From Fimbriimonas sp. (GTDB lineage: Bacteria; Armatimonadota; Fimbriimonadia; Fimbriimonadales; Fimbriimonadaceae), in NCBI GenBank assembly GCA_031292555.1, contig JARLGV010000128.1, forward strand, positions 1 through 62,256: a DNA stretch of 62,256 nt. The letters run 5' to 3'. The translations under genes were made by a program, and so were the position numbers. Below, in pieces: positions 10,105 through 19,184 of the stretch; position 1 is the first letter of the stretch, and each line of letters begins with the position of its first letter. The notes below the pieces were generated by a model. The model saw nothing but the letters and a program-made list of their open reading frames with translations. It did not search any database and was not told the DNA's origin.

Positions 10105-10240
10105 AGTTCACGTTCCCGGATCGCCGGCTCAACGACCAGCGATCGCTCTGATTCGAGCATAGCAGGGAAGCGCCGCCTAACGCCAGCATAAAAGGCCCAC
10201 AATGCAATGTTAGAACTTCAACTGGAGATTCAAAACGGCA

Positions 10241-10678
10241 CTAGCCTCGGACGAGGATCTGGCCTGTCTTCCACCTCATCCGTCCGAAAACCAGGGGAAG
10301 GAACCTAGTCTCATTCTGCTCGCTACCCAGATTAGGCTCCTGCCCATACCCGACGCTCTTGCTGGCGACGTCGAGGCGAATTCCCATCGGAAGCCGATTC
10401 CAAGTGCCGGCAAACCACACGGTTGGAACCGGCTTCGTTTCGGGTCCCATCCAGTACTCTCTGCTTTCAAAGCGGCCGCTTCTCTCCAAACGCAACTCCA
10501 CCTGCGCATCCTGTCTTGGATTGGTACGCCAGATTCCGGACGAATCTAGCGGCACAGTAGCCGCGACCACCGCCATGAATAGCCCTGCACCGATGAACCA
10601 ACGTATTCGATTTGCCACTCTCCTTCTGTGGCGCGCCAAGAGTGAAAGGTTCACGGTTCCCGCACCTGACTCCAGCAC
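10241..10678 (-). CDS. Small membrane-anchored protein of unknown function
   Basis: Not recognised. The 145-residue frame starts with GTG 9 nt after the methyltransferase stop, so the two are probably co-transcribed. A single hydrophobic segment (WFIGAGLFMAVVAATVPL, residues about 27-44) would anchor a roughly 100-residue exported domain containing SGIWRTNPRQDAQVELRLE and an aromatic/beta-rich tail. An alternative GTG at 10618 would begin immediately before the membrane segment (M-A-N-R-I-R-W) and follows an AGAAGGAGA stretch, though the spacing is too tight to decide. No motif suggests a catalytic role. Confidence 0.55.
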   Translation of the reverse strand: MLESGAGTVNLSLLARHRRRVANRIRWFIGAGLFMAVVAATVPLDSSGIWRTNPRQDAQVELRLERSGRFESREYWMGPETKPVPTVWFAGTWNRLPMGIRLDVASKSVGYGQEPNLGSEQNETRFLPLVFGRMRWKTGQILVRG

Positions 10679-10687
10679 TGACGCGGA

Positions 10688-11452
10688 TCAGAGGGCTACG
10701 ACTTCGATCATCGCGACATCGATAGTGAACGATCCGTCTTCTGCAATTTCGAAGTGAGTTCGCACCTTGTCGCAGAACGTTCGTTGAAGGGCCAGAATCG
10801 CGTCCGAGAGAACGGGCGGCGTTTGCATCCGGGCAATCCATGAAGCAAATTCCATACGGAGCCGATCGAACGTTACGCGATGAATGGCGAATCTCGCCGA
10901 GTTCAGAGCTTCGGCCCACTCGGAGGCGGAGTAATCGCGAACGTGCGAGGGATCGCGGAGGATCTCTACAGTCTGAAGCGCGGTATCGAGAACTGGAACA
11001 CCCGGCGAGATAACGTCGATGAAGACCCCTCGCGAACCGGTCTTCAACACACGGCGTGCCTCTCGAATGCCTGCCCGGAAATCGGACCAGTGGTGAGCGG
11101 TCAGGCGACAGACTATCAGATCGAAAGCTGATTCACGAAACGGCAGTTCCTCGGCTGCCCCCCTTCGAGTCTCGATGTTCGCGAGTCCCCGGCGCAGAGC
11201 CTCACCGCGGACGGCTTCGAGCATCTCCTGGGACAGATCATAGGCAGTTACGGCTTCGCAGTTCGGTGCGATCGCATAGGCAGCATGACCCCCGCCACAC
11301 CCCAGATCGAGGGCGTTTTTGGGGGATATCTCACTGGCGATGTCAGCCATCCGCTTGAGATCCTTGCCTTGCGAATGCACGGCGCTTGTTACGTATTCAG
11401 CGGCGCGGGAACCAAACTGCCGCGTCACCATTTCCTGCTGGGTCGAATCCAC
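10688..11452 (-). CDS. Class I SAM-dependent methyltransferase (UbiE/COQ5-like)
   Basis: Transfers a methyl group from S-adenosylmethionine to a small-molecule substrate. Motif I is ALDLGCGGGHAAYAIA, the acidic loop is VTAYDLSQEML, and the post-motif segment FDLIVCRLTAHHW is the usual Methyltransf_11 pattern. I choose the GTG at 11452 because GGAGG (11461-11465) lies 8 nt upstream and the protein then starts MDSTQQEMVTRQFGSRAAEYV, a common N terminus in this family; the frame itself is open to a TTG at 11476. It is divergent from an MmyB-type regulator gene, with 86 nt between the starts. MmyB-family regulators frequently sit opposite the genes they control, so regulation by the neighbour is a reasonable inference. 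The substrate is unknown. Confidence 0.9.
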   Translation of the reverse strand: MDSTQQEMVTRQFGSRAAEYVTSAVHSQGKDLKRMADIASEISPKNALDLGCGGGHAAYAIAPNCEAVTAYDLSQEMLEAVRGEALRRGLANIETRRGAAEELPFRESAFDLIVCRLTAHHWSDFRAGIREARRVLKTGSRGVFIDVISPGVPVLDTALQTVEILRDPSHVRDYSASEWAEALNSARFAIHRVTFDRLRMEFASWIARMQTPPVLSDAILALQRTFCDKVRTHFEIAEDGSFTIDVAMIEVVAL

Positions 11453-11511
11453 TAATAGCACCTCCATCAAACACAACCAACCTACCGAGCCGTTTCATCC
11501 TGGTACAAGTG

Positions 11512-11523
11512 AGCATATATGCT
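11512..11523. promoter_or_regulatory. Perfect 12-bp palindrome, candidate operator
   Basis: AGCATATATGCT is a perfect dyad in the spacer between the methyltransferase and the MmyB-type regulator. It is flanked by two similar heptamers, TGGTACA at 11501 and TGGTATA at 11523, in direct orientation. Position and symmetry fit a site for the dimeric HTH regulator encoded downstream; binding is inference. Confidence 0.45.
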
Positions 11524-11525
11524 GG

Positions 11526-11531
11526 TATAAA
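11526..11531 (+). promoter_or_regulatory. -10-like TATAAA close to the MmyB-type regulator start
   Basis: TATAAA ends 7 nt before the chosen ATG at 11539, with no Shine-Dalgarno in between, so the transcript may be leaderless or nearly so. It also overlaps the TGGTATA heptamer beside the candidate operator, which would allow autorepression. Confidence 0.4.
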
Positions 11532-11538
11532 ACCAACT

Positions 11539-12336
11539 ATGCTGGCGGGAGATAAGCAAGAGCGGCGGTCACATGAGCTTGGGGCATTTCTTCGATCCCA
11601 GCGAGAGCGACTTGTGCTGAGGCGGGACGGATCGCCGCCTGGTCAGCGCCGCAGAACACCCGGTCTGCGGCGAGAGGAGGTGGCTGAACTTGCCGACCTG
11701 AGCACGACTTGGTACACCTGGCTGGAGCAAGGCAGAAACGTCCAGCCTTCGACAAAAGCCCTGGATAGAATTGCTAAAGCACTTCAACTCACCTCTGCCC
11801 AGCGTGCCTATCTGTTTCGTCTCGCCGCCATCGCGGACCCTGATCCCAGTACCGCGATGGAGACCCAACCAAGCCCATGGTCGGAGGTGGTCGGCCACAT
11901 CGATTGTCCGGCCTATGTGCTCGACGAGCTTTGGAACGCTTTGGCATGGAACAAGTCTGCCGAATGGCTCTTCAAGGGATGGCTCGATGAGGACAACGAT
12001 CGCAATCTACTTATCTGGCTGTTCCGCTCACCGGCTTCGAGGGACCTCGTCGAAGATTGGCAAGGAAGGGCAAGGCGCATCGTCGCCGAACTGCGCGCCG
12101 ATTGGAGCCGGAATATGCAAAACCAACCCCTGCGCGATCTCATCGGTCGGCTCACCGAGACCAGCCCCGATTTCCGGGCGTGGTGGGAAGACCGGAGCGT
12201 CCTGGATCGGGAGGGCGGAATCCGGGTCTTCAACCACCCAACTGACGGGCGTCAGACGTTTCGACAGAACGTCTTCCAGTCATCAGTTGGAGCAGGCACG
12301 AGGCTCGTAATATTGACCGGCGCACAAACGGACTAG
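11539..12336 (+). CDS. MmyB-like helix-turn-helix transcriptional regulator
   Basis: Helix-turn-helix XRE protein with a C-terminal MmyB ligand-binding domain. The N terminus carries LGAFLRSQRERL, then RRTPGLRREEVAELADLS and TWYTWLEQGR, the diagnostic opening of this family, and KALDRIAKALQLT completes the DNA-binding domain (about residues 10-80). Residues 100-265 (AYVLDELWNALAWNKSAEWLF, WWEDRSV, ending TRLVILTGAQTD) match the PAS-like MLTR ligand-binding domain, reported to bind fatty-acid-like ligands in relatives. The frame is open further upstream to 11386, but that extension overlaps the divergent gene and lacks family similarity; the ATG at 11539 gives the standard length of 265 residues. 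It probably regulates itself and the divergent methyltransferase. Confidence 0.9.
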   Translation: MLAGDKQERRSHELGAFLRSQRERLVLRRDGSPPGQRRRTPGLRREEVAELADLSTTWYTWLEQGRNVQPSTKALDRIAKALQLTSAQRAYLFRLAAIADPDPSTAMETQPSPWSEVVGHIDCPAYVLDELWNALAWNKSAEWLFKGWLDEDNDRNLLIWLFRSPASRDLVEDWQGRARRIVAELRADWSRNMQNQPLRDLIGRLTETSPDFRAWWEDRSVLDREGGIRVFNHPTDGRQTFRQNVFQSSVGAGTRLVILTGAQTD

Positions 12337-12369
12337 CGGCGGCTGCTTCCGAAGAAGCTGCCGCCGCTA
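12334..12369. terminator. Bidirectional terminator hairpin between convergent genes
   Basis: A 16-bp stem with one mismatch and the loop CGAA starts at the stop codon of the regulator gene: TAGCGGCGGCTGCTTC pairs with GAAGCTGCCGCCGCTA. It lies between two convergent genes and has no strong T-tract on either side, so it may act by stem strength or with Rho. Confidence 0.7.
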
Positions 12370-12386
12370 AGGACTTGGCTGACGAA

Positions 12387-15300
12387 CTAGGAGATCGTCA
12401 GCGTCGCGGTTTTCGATCCGCCGTTCAAAGTTGACGTTATTGTTGCCGACGTCTTCGACGTGACCTTTGAGGTCGTTGCCTTGAAAGTGATCGAGGTCTT
12501 TCCGGCTGGGATCGTCACCGATCCTGGAACAGTGGCCGATTGCGAACTACTCGACAAAGTGATCGCCAACCCACCGGAAGGGGCGGCCGAACTGATCGTT
12601 ACCGTGCCAGTACTGGATGCGCCGCCCTTGACCGACGTCGGGCTGAGAGCGAGTGACTTGATTGTCGGCGCGTTGACCGTCAAAGTCGCGGTCTGGCTTA
12701 TGCCATTGAGAGAGCCAGTGAGCGTAGCGACCGTCTGAGAGCCAACTGCCACCGTCTTGACGGTGAAGTTTGCCGAGGTCTTCCCCGCTGCGATCGTGAC
12801 CGATGCAGGTGGACTCGCGGCGCTCTTATTGCTCTTGAGGCTTACGATCATCCCTCCCTTCGGTGCAGCAGACGATATCGTCGCCGTACCCGTCGCCGAA
12901 GTGCCCCCAACAACCGCCGTCGGACTCACCTTGATGGACGCCAACGTCGGAGGGTTGATCGTCAGTGTCGCCGATCGAGTAACCGTCCCTAGCGATCCAG
13001 TTACCGTGGCCGTCGTTTGCGTTGTGACGACGACCGTCGTTACCGCGAATGTTGCCGACGAATTGCCGGACGCGATCTTGATGCTTGCCGGAGCCGAGGC
13101 ACTCTTCGAACTGCTGCTCAAGCCAACCGTGAAGCCACCCGTCGGTGCGCGTCCTGTCAGCGTGACCGTTCCCGTTGAAGAAGCGCCTCCGCTCACGGTA
13201 GCCGGTGAAAGCGATACCGACTGGAGCGTTATCGGGTTCACAGTTAGCACCGCCGATTGGATCGACGTCTGGAACGTCGCCTTAATTGTCGCGGTTACTG
13301 CCGAGGTCACCACGGTCGTACCGATCGCAAAAGTCGCGGTCGATTGTCCGGCAGCAACCGTAACAGCCGTAGGAACCGACGCTGCCGAGGCACTGCTCGT
13401 CAACGCCACCGTAATCCCGCCGGTGCCGGCCGGGCCGCTTAGCGCGACCGTGCCGGTCGAGGCGTTCCCGCCCGTCACGGAGGTCGGGCTCAGGCTCACC
13501 GAAATAAGCGAGGGTGGGTTCACGGTAAGAGTTGCCGTCTTGATTGCCGTCCCAAGCTTGGCTGTCAGCGTCGCAGTTGCCAAACTGCTCACTGCTTGCG
13601 TGTTAGCCGTGAACGTGGCTGAGGTGGCACCAGCCGCGACCGTTACGCTTGCAGGAACCGTTGCCGCCGAATTGTCGGACGTCAACGCAACTGCCGCCCC
13701 GCCGGAAGGCGCCGGCCCGCTAAGCGTGACGGTTCCGGTCGCCGATTTACCGCCTACAACTGCGTTAGGCGACACCGAGATGCCGGTGAGGGCTGCCGGA
13801 TTGACAGTGAGGGTCGCGGTCTTGCTTGTCGAACCTTGGCTCGCCGTAATCGTCACGGTCGCCTGGGCAGCAACCGGGTTCGTCGCTATGGTGAAGGTTG
13901 CCGTCGTGGCTCCCGAAGTAACCGTAACGCTGGACGGAACCGACGCACTGGTCGAATTCGATTGGAGGTTGATGACGACGCCACCGCTAGGGGCCGCAGA
14001 ACTCAGCGTAACGGTGCCCGTAGAAGATGTCCCTCCGGTTACTGACACGGGGGACACCGAAACCCCTGTCAGAGCTACCGAACTGATCGTTAAGGTCGTG
14101 CTCGACTTTGAACCGTTTAGCGTCGCGCTGATCGTCGCAGTCACGGTATTGGTAACGGCCTTTGTCGGAACCGCAAACGTCGCGGTCGTGGATCCGGCAC
14201 TGACGGTGACGGTTGCCGGAGGGCTTGCACTCGTTGAACTCGATGAGATCGCGACCGTCGCTCCACCGGTGGGAGCCGCCGCATTCAGCGTCACGGTTGC
14301 GTTCGATGAGTCGCCACCAACGACGGACGTCGGAGAGAGAGTCAGACTGTTGACCGTAAGTGGCGTGATCGTCAGCGTAGCGCTCACCGAACTCGTCCCC
14401 ATCGTCGCCGTTATCGTTGCAATCACCGACGTGGCAACCGACTTCGTGGTGACCGTAAACGTCGTCGAAGAGGCGCCTGCAGCGATGGTGACGCTCGACG
14501 GAACCGAGGCATCCGTCTTGCTGGACGACAGGTTGATGACTGTACCGCCAGTCGGAGCGGGGGCAGTGAGCGTAACCGTTCCCGTCGAACTGTTACCTCC
14601 CACCACCGAAGTCGGCGATACCGTCACGTTCTGCAGTCCGGGTGGCGAAATCGTGAGGGTCGAGGAGGCACTGGTTGAGCCGACCTTTGCAGTAATCGTG
14701 GCGGAGACCGTTGAAGCAACCGCCGTCGTTGCGGTGGTGAACGTAGCGTTCGTCACCCCGGCAGCTACAGTCACACTGGAGGGAACGGTTGCGCTCGTAC
14801 TGCTCGACGACAGATTGACAACCGTACCTCCGGATGGCGCAGGCCCATTCAGGGTCACCGTGCCTGCGGAGGATATGCCTCCGACGACCGCAGATGGGTT
14901 GAGAGTGACCGTCGAAGGCACAGGAGAGGTCACGGCAAGGGTGGCAGTCAGCACGTTGGCGCCCTGAGTCGCCGTAATCGTGGCAGTGCCCGAACTCGCA
15001 ACTGGCACGGTCGTGACGGTGAAGGTTGCAGACGACGCTCCGGATGCCACCGTGACCGTGCCCGGGACCGTAGCGGTGGAGGCATTCGACGAAAGCGTAA
15101 CCGTCGTGCCTCCGGCTGGGGCGGGAGCCCCAAGGGTCACGGTTCCGGTTGCCGGCGTACCTCCAACGACGGATGTGGGAGATATCGACAGTCCGGTCAG
15201 ACCGGAGCCTCCGCCAACGGGGTTGCTGGCTCCCACGATGTCGCCGTTGTAGTTACAGTAAACGATCTGCTTTCCATCGGCCCTGACTGACACGGAACTG

Positions 15301-17288
15301 ATGATTCCGGTCCGGTAGTAACTGGCCCGGGTGTTATCCGAAGTGCGGAATACCTGTAAATCGTAAGCCGTCGAGATGAAGTAGTTCTTGCCGTCCGGCG
15401 TGTAGCGAATCGTCGCAATGCCATATACGTCGCCACTTGGGTTGAGGGTCGCCTGGTTCGCCCCAGAAGCGGCATTCCAAAACTCAAGCACCGGCGTGTA
15501 CACGTTGGTGAGTGGATTGTACGAATACCCGCCGGTCGCAAGGGTCTTTCCGTCGGGCGAAAATGTCACCGCAAGAATCGATCGGTTTGCCGATGTCGCG
15601 AGCGTTCCTGACACCGTCAGACTGCTCATACTCCAGAGTTCGATCACGCCCGACAAGGCCGAATCGCCGCCAACAACAAGTTGGGATCCGTCTGACGAAA
15701 AAGCAAGCGCATGCACTCCCCCGGTGGCGGAAGTGGTTAACGATTTCACAAGGACGCCGGTCTTTACGTTCCAGATCTCCAGAACTGGGTTACTTGCCGA
15801 ATCCAAACCACCAACGGCCAGGGTTTTCCCATCTGGGCTTAGCGCGACGGCCGCGTTGAACGCGCCAAGGGAGCCTTCCCCTCCAATCTGAGATGCCAAC
15901 GATTGGGTAAGGGCGCCAGCGCCAAGATCCCAGACTTCGACCAAGCCCCCGCTGGATGCAGAGATCGAGGAGCCAGCGGCAATGAGCGTCTTTCCGTCCG
16001 CGGAAACCGTGAGGGCATCGACGACTGACAAGGAAGTGCCGAGGTTCTTGAGGGTCTCGCCTGTCGCGCTGTTTAGCAACGTCAGAGATCCGACCGGAGT
16101 GCTATTCATCTGCGCCTCACCCCCGACCACTACGGTGGCTCCATCGGGAGTAAAGGCTGATGCAAGGACGTATGCGTAGGTCGGCATCTCCAACGTCGAT
16201 AGCAGGACGCCGGACGATGCGTTCCAGAACTCGATCGCGCCCTGGCCGGCATTGCCGATGCCGGATTCCTGGCCGCCCACAGCCAAGGCACTGCTACCGG
16301 GCACGTAACACATCCCGCTTACCATGCCGCATTTGGTGTTGAGCGGAGTCTCACTTCCAGAGGAGATCGTGAACAGCTCAACCTGGTTCTGGCTGGACAG
16401 GTCGTTGTATCCACCATCGGCGAGCGTACTACCGTCAGGAGATATAGCAATCGCGTTGATCCCGGTCAAGGCTGTGCTAAACGTCTTCACGTTGCCGTTC
16501 GACATGGACCACATCTCAAGAGCCGATGTCTCACCGGCGCGGTACCCGCCGTCAAAAAGAAACTTTCCGTCGGATGAGAACTTCAGGGACATCACCGCAT
16601 CGGAGTTGCCGGTCGCTAGTGTCGTCGACTTGCTGGTAGCCATATTCCACAGTTCAAGAACTCCATTACCGACGTCGCCGCCACCAACGGCGAGAACCGA
16701 TCCGTCAGGAGAGTACGCGACGGCGTTGACGGTGTTCGTGCTCGTTGACAGGGGCGTGACCGACCCATCGGCCAGCTTCCATAGCTCGAGAACCCCGGTA
16801 CGGTTATTGGCCTGATCAACGCTGTAGCCGCCATCGGCCAGCGTCTTGCCGTCAGGAGAGAATGAAAGTCCAAAGACACCGGTGTTCGCCTGTGAGACAA
16901 AACGGTTCAAGAGCTTCCAGCCGGAGACCTTCCAAATTTCGACTAACCCGTGAGCAATACCGTCCTGTCCGCCGACGGCCAACGTGCTCCCATCACTCGA
17001 GAAGGCGACGCAGTATGCGCCCCCGCTGATGGTTGACGGGAGGTAAGCAATAGATCCCGTGGCAATCGTATCGATGGCGACTCCGTTCCAGCCTGCCAAC
17101 GCAAGTAGCTTCCCATCGGGTGAATACGTGAGCGCGTTTGGCTGGCAGAGATTGCCAGCTACCCACTGGTTTGGCAGAAGACCTTGCCCGTGAGCGACCG
17201 AACCGAAATGGCCCATCACAACGCAGACCAGCCACAACAGGATCCTCTTAACAAACCGGGACGAAACTTGAAAACGTCGATCAGCCAT
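12387..17288 (-). CDS. Giant secreted protein: 14 WD40-like blades plus 10 Ig-like repeats
   Basis: Exported 1633-residue protein of unknown specific function. A signal peptide (RILLWLVCVVMGHFGSVAHG) is followed by 14 WD40-like blades (about residues 45-710), each with a core like VAFSSDGSTLAVGGQDG and most ending in a strand such as LEIWN; 14 blades suggests two seven-bladed propellers. The rest is ten tandem Ig-like repeats of about 92 residues, each starting with a core like LSPTSVVGGxSSTGTVTL, then APxGGxxVxLSS, a VPxSVTVAAG strand and an ATFTVTT strand. There is no sorting signal, lipobox or membrane anchor at the C terminus, so attachment is unclear; the protein could be shed or bound by the propellers. 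Start: ATG with GGAGAGGG close upstream and a good promoter at 17321-17349. Related proteins lie at 36168, 41281 and 51828. Confidence 0.9.
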   Translation of the reverse strand: MADRRFQVSSRFVKRILLWLVCVVMGHFGSVAHGQGLLPNQWVAGNLCQPNALTYSPDGKLLALAGWNGVAIDTIATGSIAYLPSTISGGAYCVAFSSDGSTLAVGGQDGIAHGLVEIWKVSGWKLLNRFVSQANTGVFGLSFSPDGKTLADGGYSVDQANNRTGVLELWKLADGSVTPLSTSTNTVNAVAYSPDGSVLAVGGGDVGNGVLELWNMATSKSTTLATGNSDAVMSLKFSSDGKFLFDGGYRAGETSALEMWSMSNGNVKTFSTALTGINAIAISPDGSTLADGGYNDLSSQNQVELFTISSGSETPLNTKCGMVSGMCYVPGSSALAVGGQESGIGNAGQGAIEFWNASSGVLLSTLEMPTYAYVLASAFTPDGATVVVGGEAQMNSTPVGSLTLLNSATGETLKNLGTSLSVVDALTVSADGKTLIAAGSSISASSGGLVEVWDLGAGALTQSLASQIGGEGSLGAFNAAVALSPDGKTLAVGGLDSASNPVLEIWNVKTGVLVKSLTTSATGGVHALAFSSDGSQLVVGGDSALSGVIELWSMSSLTVSGTLATSANRSILAVTFSPDGKTLATGGYSYNPLTNVYTPVLEFWNAASGANQATLNPSGDVYGIATIRYTPDGKNYFISTAYDLQVFRTSDNTRASYYRTGIISSVSVRADGKQIVYCNYNGDIVGASNPVGGGSGLTGLSISPTSVVGGTPATGTVTLGAPAPAGGTTVTLSSNASTATVPGTVTVASGASSATFTVTTVPVASSGTATITATQGANVLTATLAVTSPVPSTVTLNPSAVVGGISSAGTVTLNGPAPSGGTVVNLSSSSTSATVPSSVTVAAGVTNATFTTATTAVASTVSATITAKVGSTSASSTLTISPPGLQNVTVSPTSVVGGNSSTGTVTLTAPAPTGGTVINLSSSKTDASVPSSVTIAAGASSTTFTVTTKSVATSVIATITATMGTSSVSATLTITPLTVNSLTLSPTSVVGGDSSNATVTLNAAAPTGGATVAISSSSTSASPPATVTVSAGSTTATFAVPTKAVTNTVTATISATLNGSKSSTTLTISSVALTGVSVSPVSVTGGTSSTGTVTLSSAAPSGGVVINLQSNSTSASVPSSVTVTSGATTATFTIATNPVAAQATVTITASQGSTSKTATLTVNPAALTGISVSPNAVVGGKSATGTVTLSGPAPSGGAAVALTSDNSAATVPASVTVAAGATSATFTANTQAVSSLATATLTAKLGTAIKTATLTVNPPSLISVSLSPTSVTGGNASTGTVALSGPAGTGGITVALTSSASAASVPTAVTVAAGQSTATFAIGTTVVTSAVTATIKATFQTSIQSAVLTVNPITLQSVSLSPATVSGGASSTGTVTLTGRAPTGGFTVGLSSSSKSASAPASIKIASGNSSATFAVTTVVVTTQTTATVTGSLGTVTRSATLTINPPTLASIKVSPTAVVGGTSATGTATISSAAPKGGMIVSLKSNKSAASPPASVTIAAGKTSANFTVKTVAVGSQTVATLTGSLNGISQTATLTVNAPTIKSLALSPTSVKGGASSTGTVTISSAAPSGGLAITLSSSSQSATVPGSVTIPAGKTSITFKATTSKVTSKTSATITSTLNGGSKTATLTIS

Positions 17289-17629
17289 GTACCCTCTCCA
17301 TGCAGATGGATTGAGGCATCACTATAACAGAGCCACCGTCTAGCGGCAAGAGTAAATTACAGCTTTTTACCTGTTGGTGGGGATCATAAGAAAATTTCAT
17401 TCACGGTACAATACCGCCTACACGGTGTACTTACCACGACCATCAATGCTGTGTTGCAGCCTTTCTTCGTCAGTGCAGTAGGCTGAGATAATGGCCGCCA
17501 ATACATGCAAATTGTTGTGGCTGCTCGCGGTCAGGCGTCGAAAGAGGCATTTATGCAAAGCCCAGGTTTCTTCTCCAGGGCCAAACGAATCGGTCGAGGC
17601 AGAACTCCGTAATGGGTCCGCCCCGACCA
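17289..17629. other. Intergenic region, 341 bp
   Basis: Holds the promoter described at 17321-17349. Beyond it (17350-17629) I see no convincing gene: the short open frames have no ribosome binding site or family resemblance. The part near 17395-17480 is AT-richer than the surroundings. Confidence 0.5.
17321..17349 (-). promoter_or_regulatory. Sigma70-type promoter for the WD40/Ig giant
   Basis: On the minus strand, TTGCCG (17349-17344) and TATAGT (17326-17321) are separated by exactly 17 bp. The -10 lies about 32 nt upstream of the ATG at 17288, leaving room for the GGAGAGGG ribosome binding site, so this gene has a conventional leader. Confidence 0.6.
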
Positions 17630-17845
17630 CTATTTGGGTGTGCCCGTCTTCAGACCAGGCGGTGCAGGCAGTAAATCCAAGTCAGCTCCCGCTGCCTTCT
17701 TTCCTTGAGCCGGACCGCCGCCGATCACATGGGGTTTGTGATCCACGCTTTCTCCCAAATCCGGCTTAACGCAACCGCCGACGGTCAGACCGACGGTGAC
17801 AACCCCAAGAACAACCTTACAGAGCGAGGTCATTGAGCGATCCAT
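17630..17845 (-). CDS. Small lipoprotein overlapping the end of the pseudopilin gene
   Basis: A 71-residue lipoprotein: hydrophobic h-region [11 protein letters not shown] followed by the lipobox TVGGC, then a Gly/Pro/Lys-rich tail ([20 protein letters not shown]). The first ATG (17845) lies inside the last codons of the pseudopilin gene; an in-frame ATG at 17833 (MTSLCK) gives a more usual short n-region and still overlaps by 17 nt. Translation is probably coupled to the upstream gene. The same arrangement occurs at 31491-31673, which argues that this small frame is real. Function unknown; its place next to a pseudopilin suggests an outer-surface accessory or assembly role (inference). Confidence 0.65.
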   Translation of the reverse strand: MDRSMTSLCKVVLGVVTVGLTVGGCVKPDLGESVDHKPHVIGGGPAQGKKAAGADLDLLPAPPGLKTGTPK

Positions 17846-18746
17846 CGAGAGTCCAAAGGTAGTTAGTGGGCGCAGCTCCCGGCGCGGAGTTGTTCGTCAC
17901 CCCGTTGATGGTCGCTCCGCCAGATGTATAGGACGAAACGCCATAGTTCGTTCCGGCCGCCAAGGCATCGTCCTTCAGGTACTTGGAATGGCCATCAACC
18001 CACGTGACGTTGGCACCGCCATATGGCCGGTATCCGCGCATTTGAGCGGTGAAATGGTCGTATGGGGTTGGGTTGTTTCTTGACCATCCGCTCGAATCGA
18101 ATCCTGACGGATAGGAGCCGAATGCGTCGTAGAAGATGCACGCGTTGGGCGCCGGGTTAGTGATGGCCGATGAACCGGGAGCATTCACGCCGGTGAAGCC
18201 GCGGTTGACGTCGTACATGAACGCGACCGATGTGGTGAACATCACGGTCTCAGCCGGATGGATGCTTGATGACTCGGCTCGCGAGAGCGAAGTGGCGCAT
18301 TGCCACCAAGGCGACAGGAACATGTAGTTGTAGCCGTATTGGGTGAACCGGTACTGGTTGTAGAACCACGCATATTGGCCATTCCCATAGATCCCCTCCG
18401 AGTCGCCAACGCCCGGATCGACAAATACTTGCAGGGTCTTGATGTAAGGCACGACGAGTTCGCCCCACATCGGAGCGTGCTGAGCCAAGTTGTCGGAGCA
18501 GTGAGGTCCACCAGTCGACGCCGGGCAGCTCGAGTCGGCGTAGTTGGTTTGGAAGATGACGAACGAGTCGTCGGAGTCGGCCTGATACATCTTCTCGGCC
18601 AACCCGATCTGCTTGGAGTTTGAAAGCGAGGCCGTCTTCTTCGCGGCCTGCTTCGCTTGGGCAAAGACAGGAAAGAGAATCGACGCGAGGATCGCGATGA
18701 TCGCAATGACGACTAAGAGTTCGATGAGCGTAAATGCCTTGTTCAA
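17817..18746 (-). CDS. DUF1559-type pseudopilin (type II/IV prepilin-like)
   Basis: Prepilin with the N-terminal methylation and cleavage motif: K-A then [17 protein letters not shown], so a prepilin peptidase would cut just before F and the hydrophobic helix would pack in a pilus or pseudopilus. The following [14 protein letters not shown] with ADSDD is the pattern of Armatimonadota/Planctomycetes DUF1559 proteins. The C-terminal part contains the family H-x-[11 protein letters not shown] region near residues 250-260. Four cysteines (two in [17 protein letters not shown]) may form disulfides. Start is TTG, decided by a perfect AAGGAGG 8 nt upstream. A small lipoprotein gene overlaps its 3' end. 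Such proteins are present in many copies in these genomes and their individual roles are unknown. Confidence 0.93.
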   Translation of the reverse strand: MNKAFTLIELLVVIAIIAILASILFPVFAQAKQAAKKTASLSNSKQIGLAEKMYQADSDDSFVIFQTNYADSSCPASTGGPHCSDNLAQHAPMWGELVVPYIKTLQVFVDPGVGDSEGIYGNGQYAWFYNQYRFTQYGYNYMFLSPWWQCATSLSRAESSSIHPAETVMFTTSVAFMYDVNRGFTGVNAPGSSAITNPAPNACIFYDAFGSYPSGFDSSGWSRNNPTPYDHFTAQMRGYRPYGGANVTWVDGHSKYLKDDALAAGTNYGVSSYTSGGATINGVTNNSAPGAAPTNYLWTLDGSLNDLAL

Positions 18747-19184
18747 GAGGACAACCTCCTTGTGAAACTACAGGCCGGACCAAACCTGCCGGCCCGGGTT
18801 CATGCTATCACAGCAGGAGGCCAACGGCAAGTATTTATTTCCCATGAAGCAATCACATTGAGAGCATCCATGCGACTATGCGGTCATCGCTTCGTACCTT
18901 CTTGGTGTATACTCCCCCATTCTCTGCACGTGTCATGGACGCATCCCGGTTCCTCTCGTTTGAATCAAAGATCGATAGTCCGATTCCATGCGTTAATACA
19001 GGTACATGACATCATCGACTTATGATATAATCGGCTAATTCCTAGCATGTGCGCTTCACGCTATATTTCCGCCAACACGCACCGTGCAAAGTCGCAGATC
19101 GCTGCCGAATCACGCTTTCCGGTTCCTCTCTAAGCAGGCAGGATTAAGCCGCTGGCGACCGAACCTAGTCGGTTTCGCCTCTCA
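18747..19184. other. Intergenic region between divergent genes, about 440 bp
   Basis: Carries AAGGAGG and presumably the promoter of the pseudopilin on the left. TATAAT at about 19024 is a consensus -10 on the plus strand, but I find no matching TTGACA-like box at 17 bp. No gene is seen in it. Confidence 0.4.

Noticed and set aside
12757-14967. A 736-codon open frame on the plus strand, antisense to the Ig repeats of the giant.
   Set aside because: It follows the repeat period of the sense gene, is Val/Ala-rich and low in complexity, has no start signals, and appears only because the repeated codons lack antisense stops.
12387-17288. Tandem repeats that might suggest a CRISPR array or minisatellite.
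   Set aside because: They are long, coding, in frame, imperfect and without spacers; they encode Ig-like domains.
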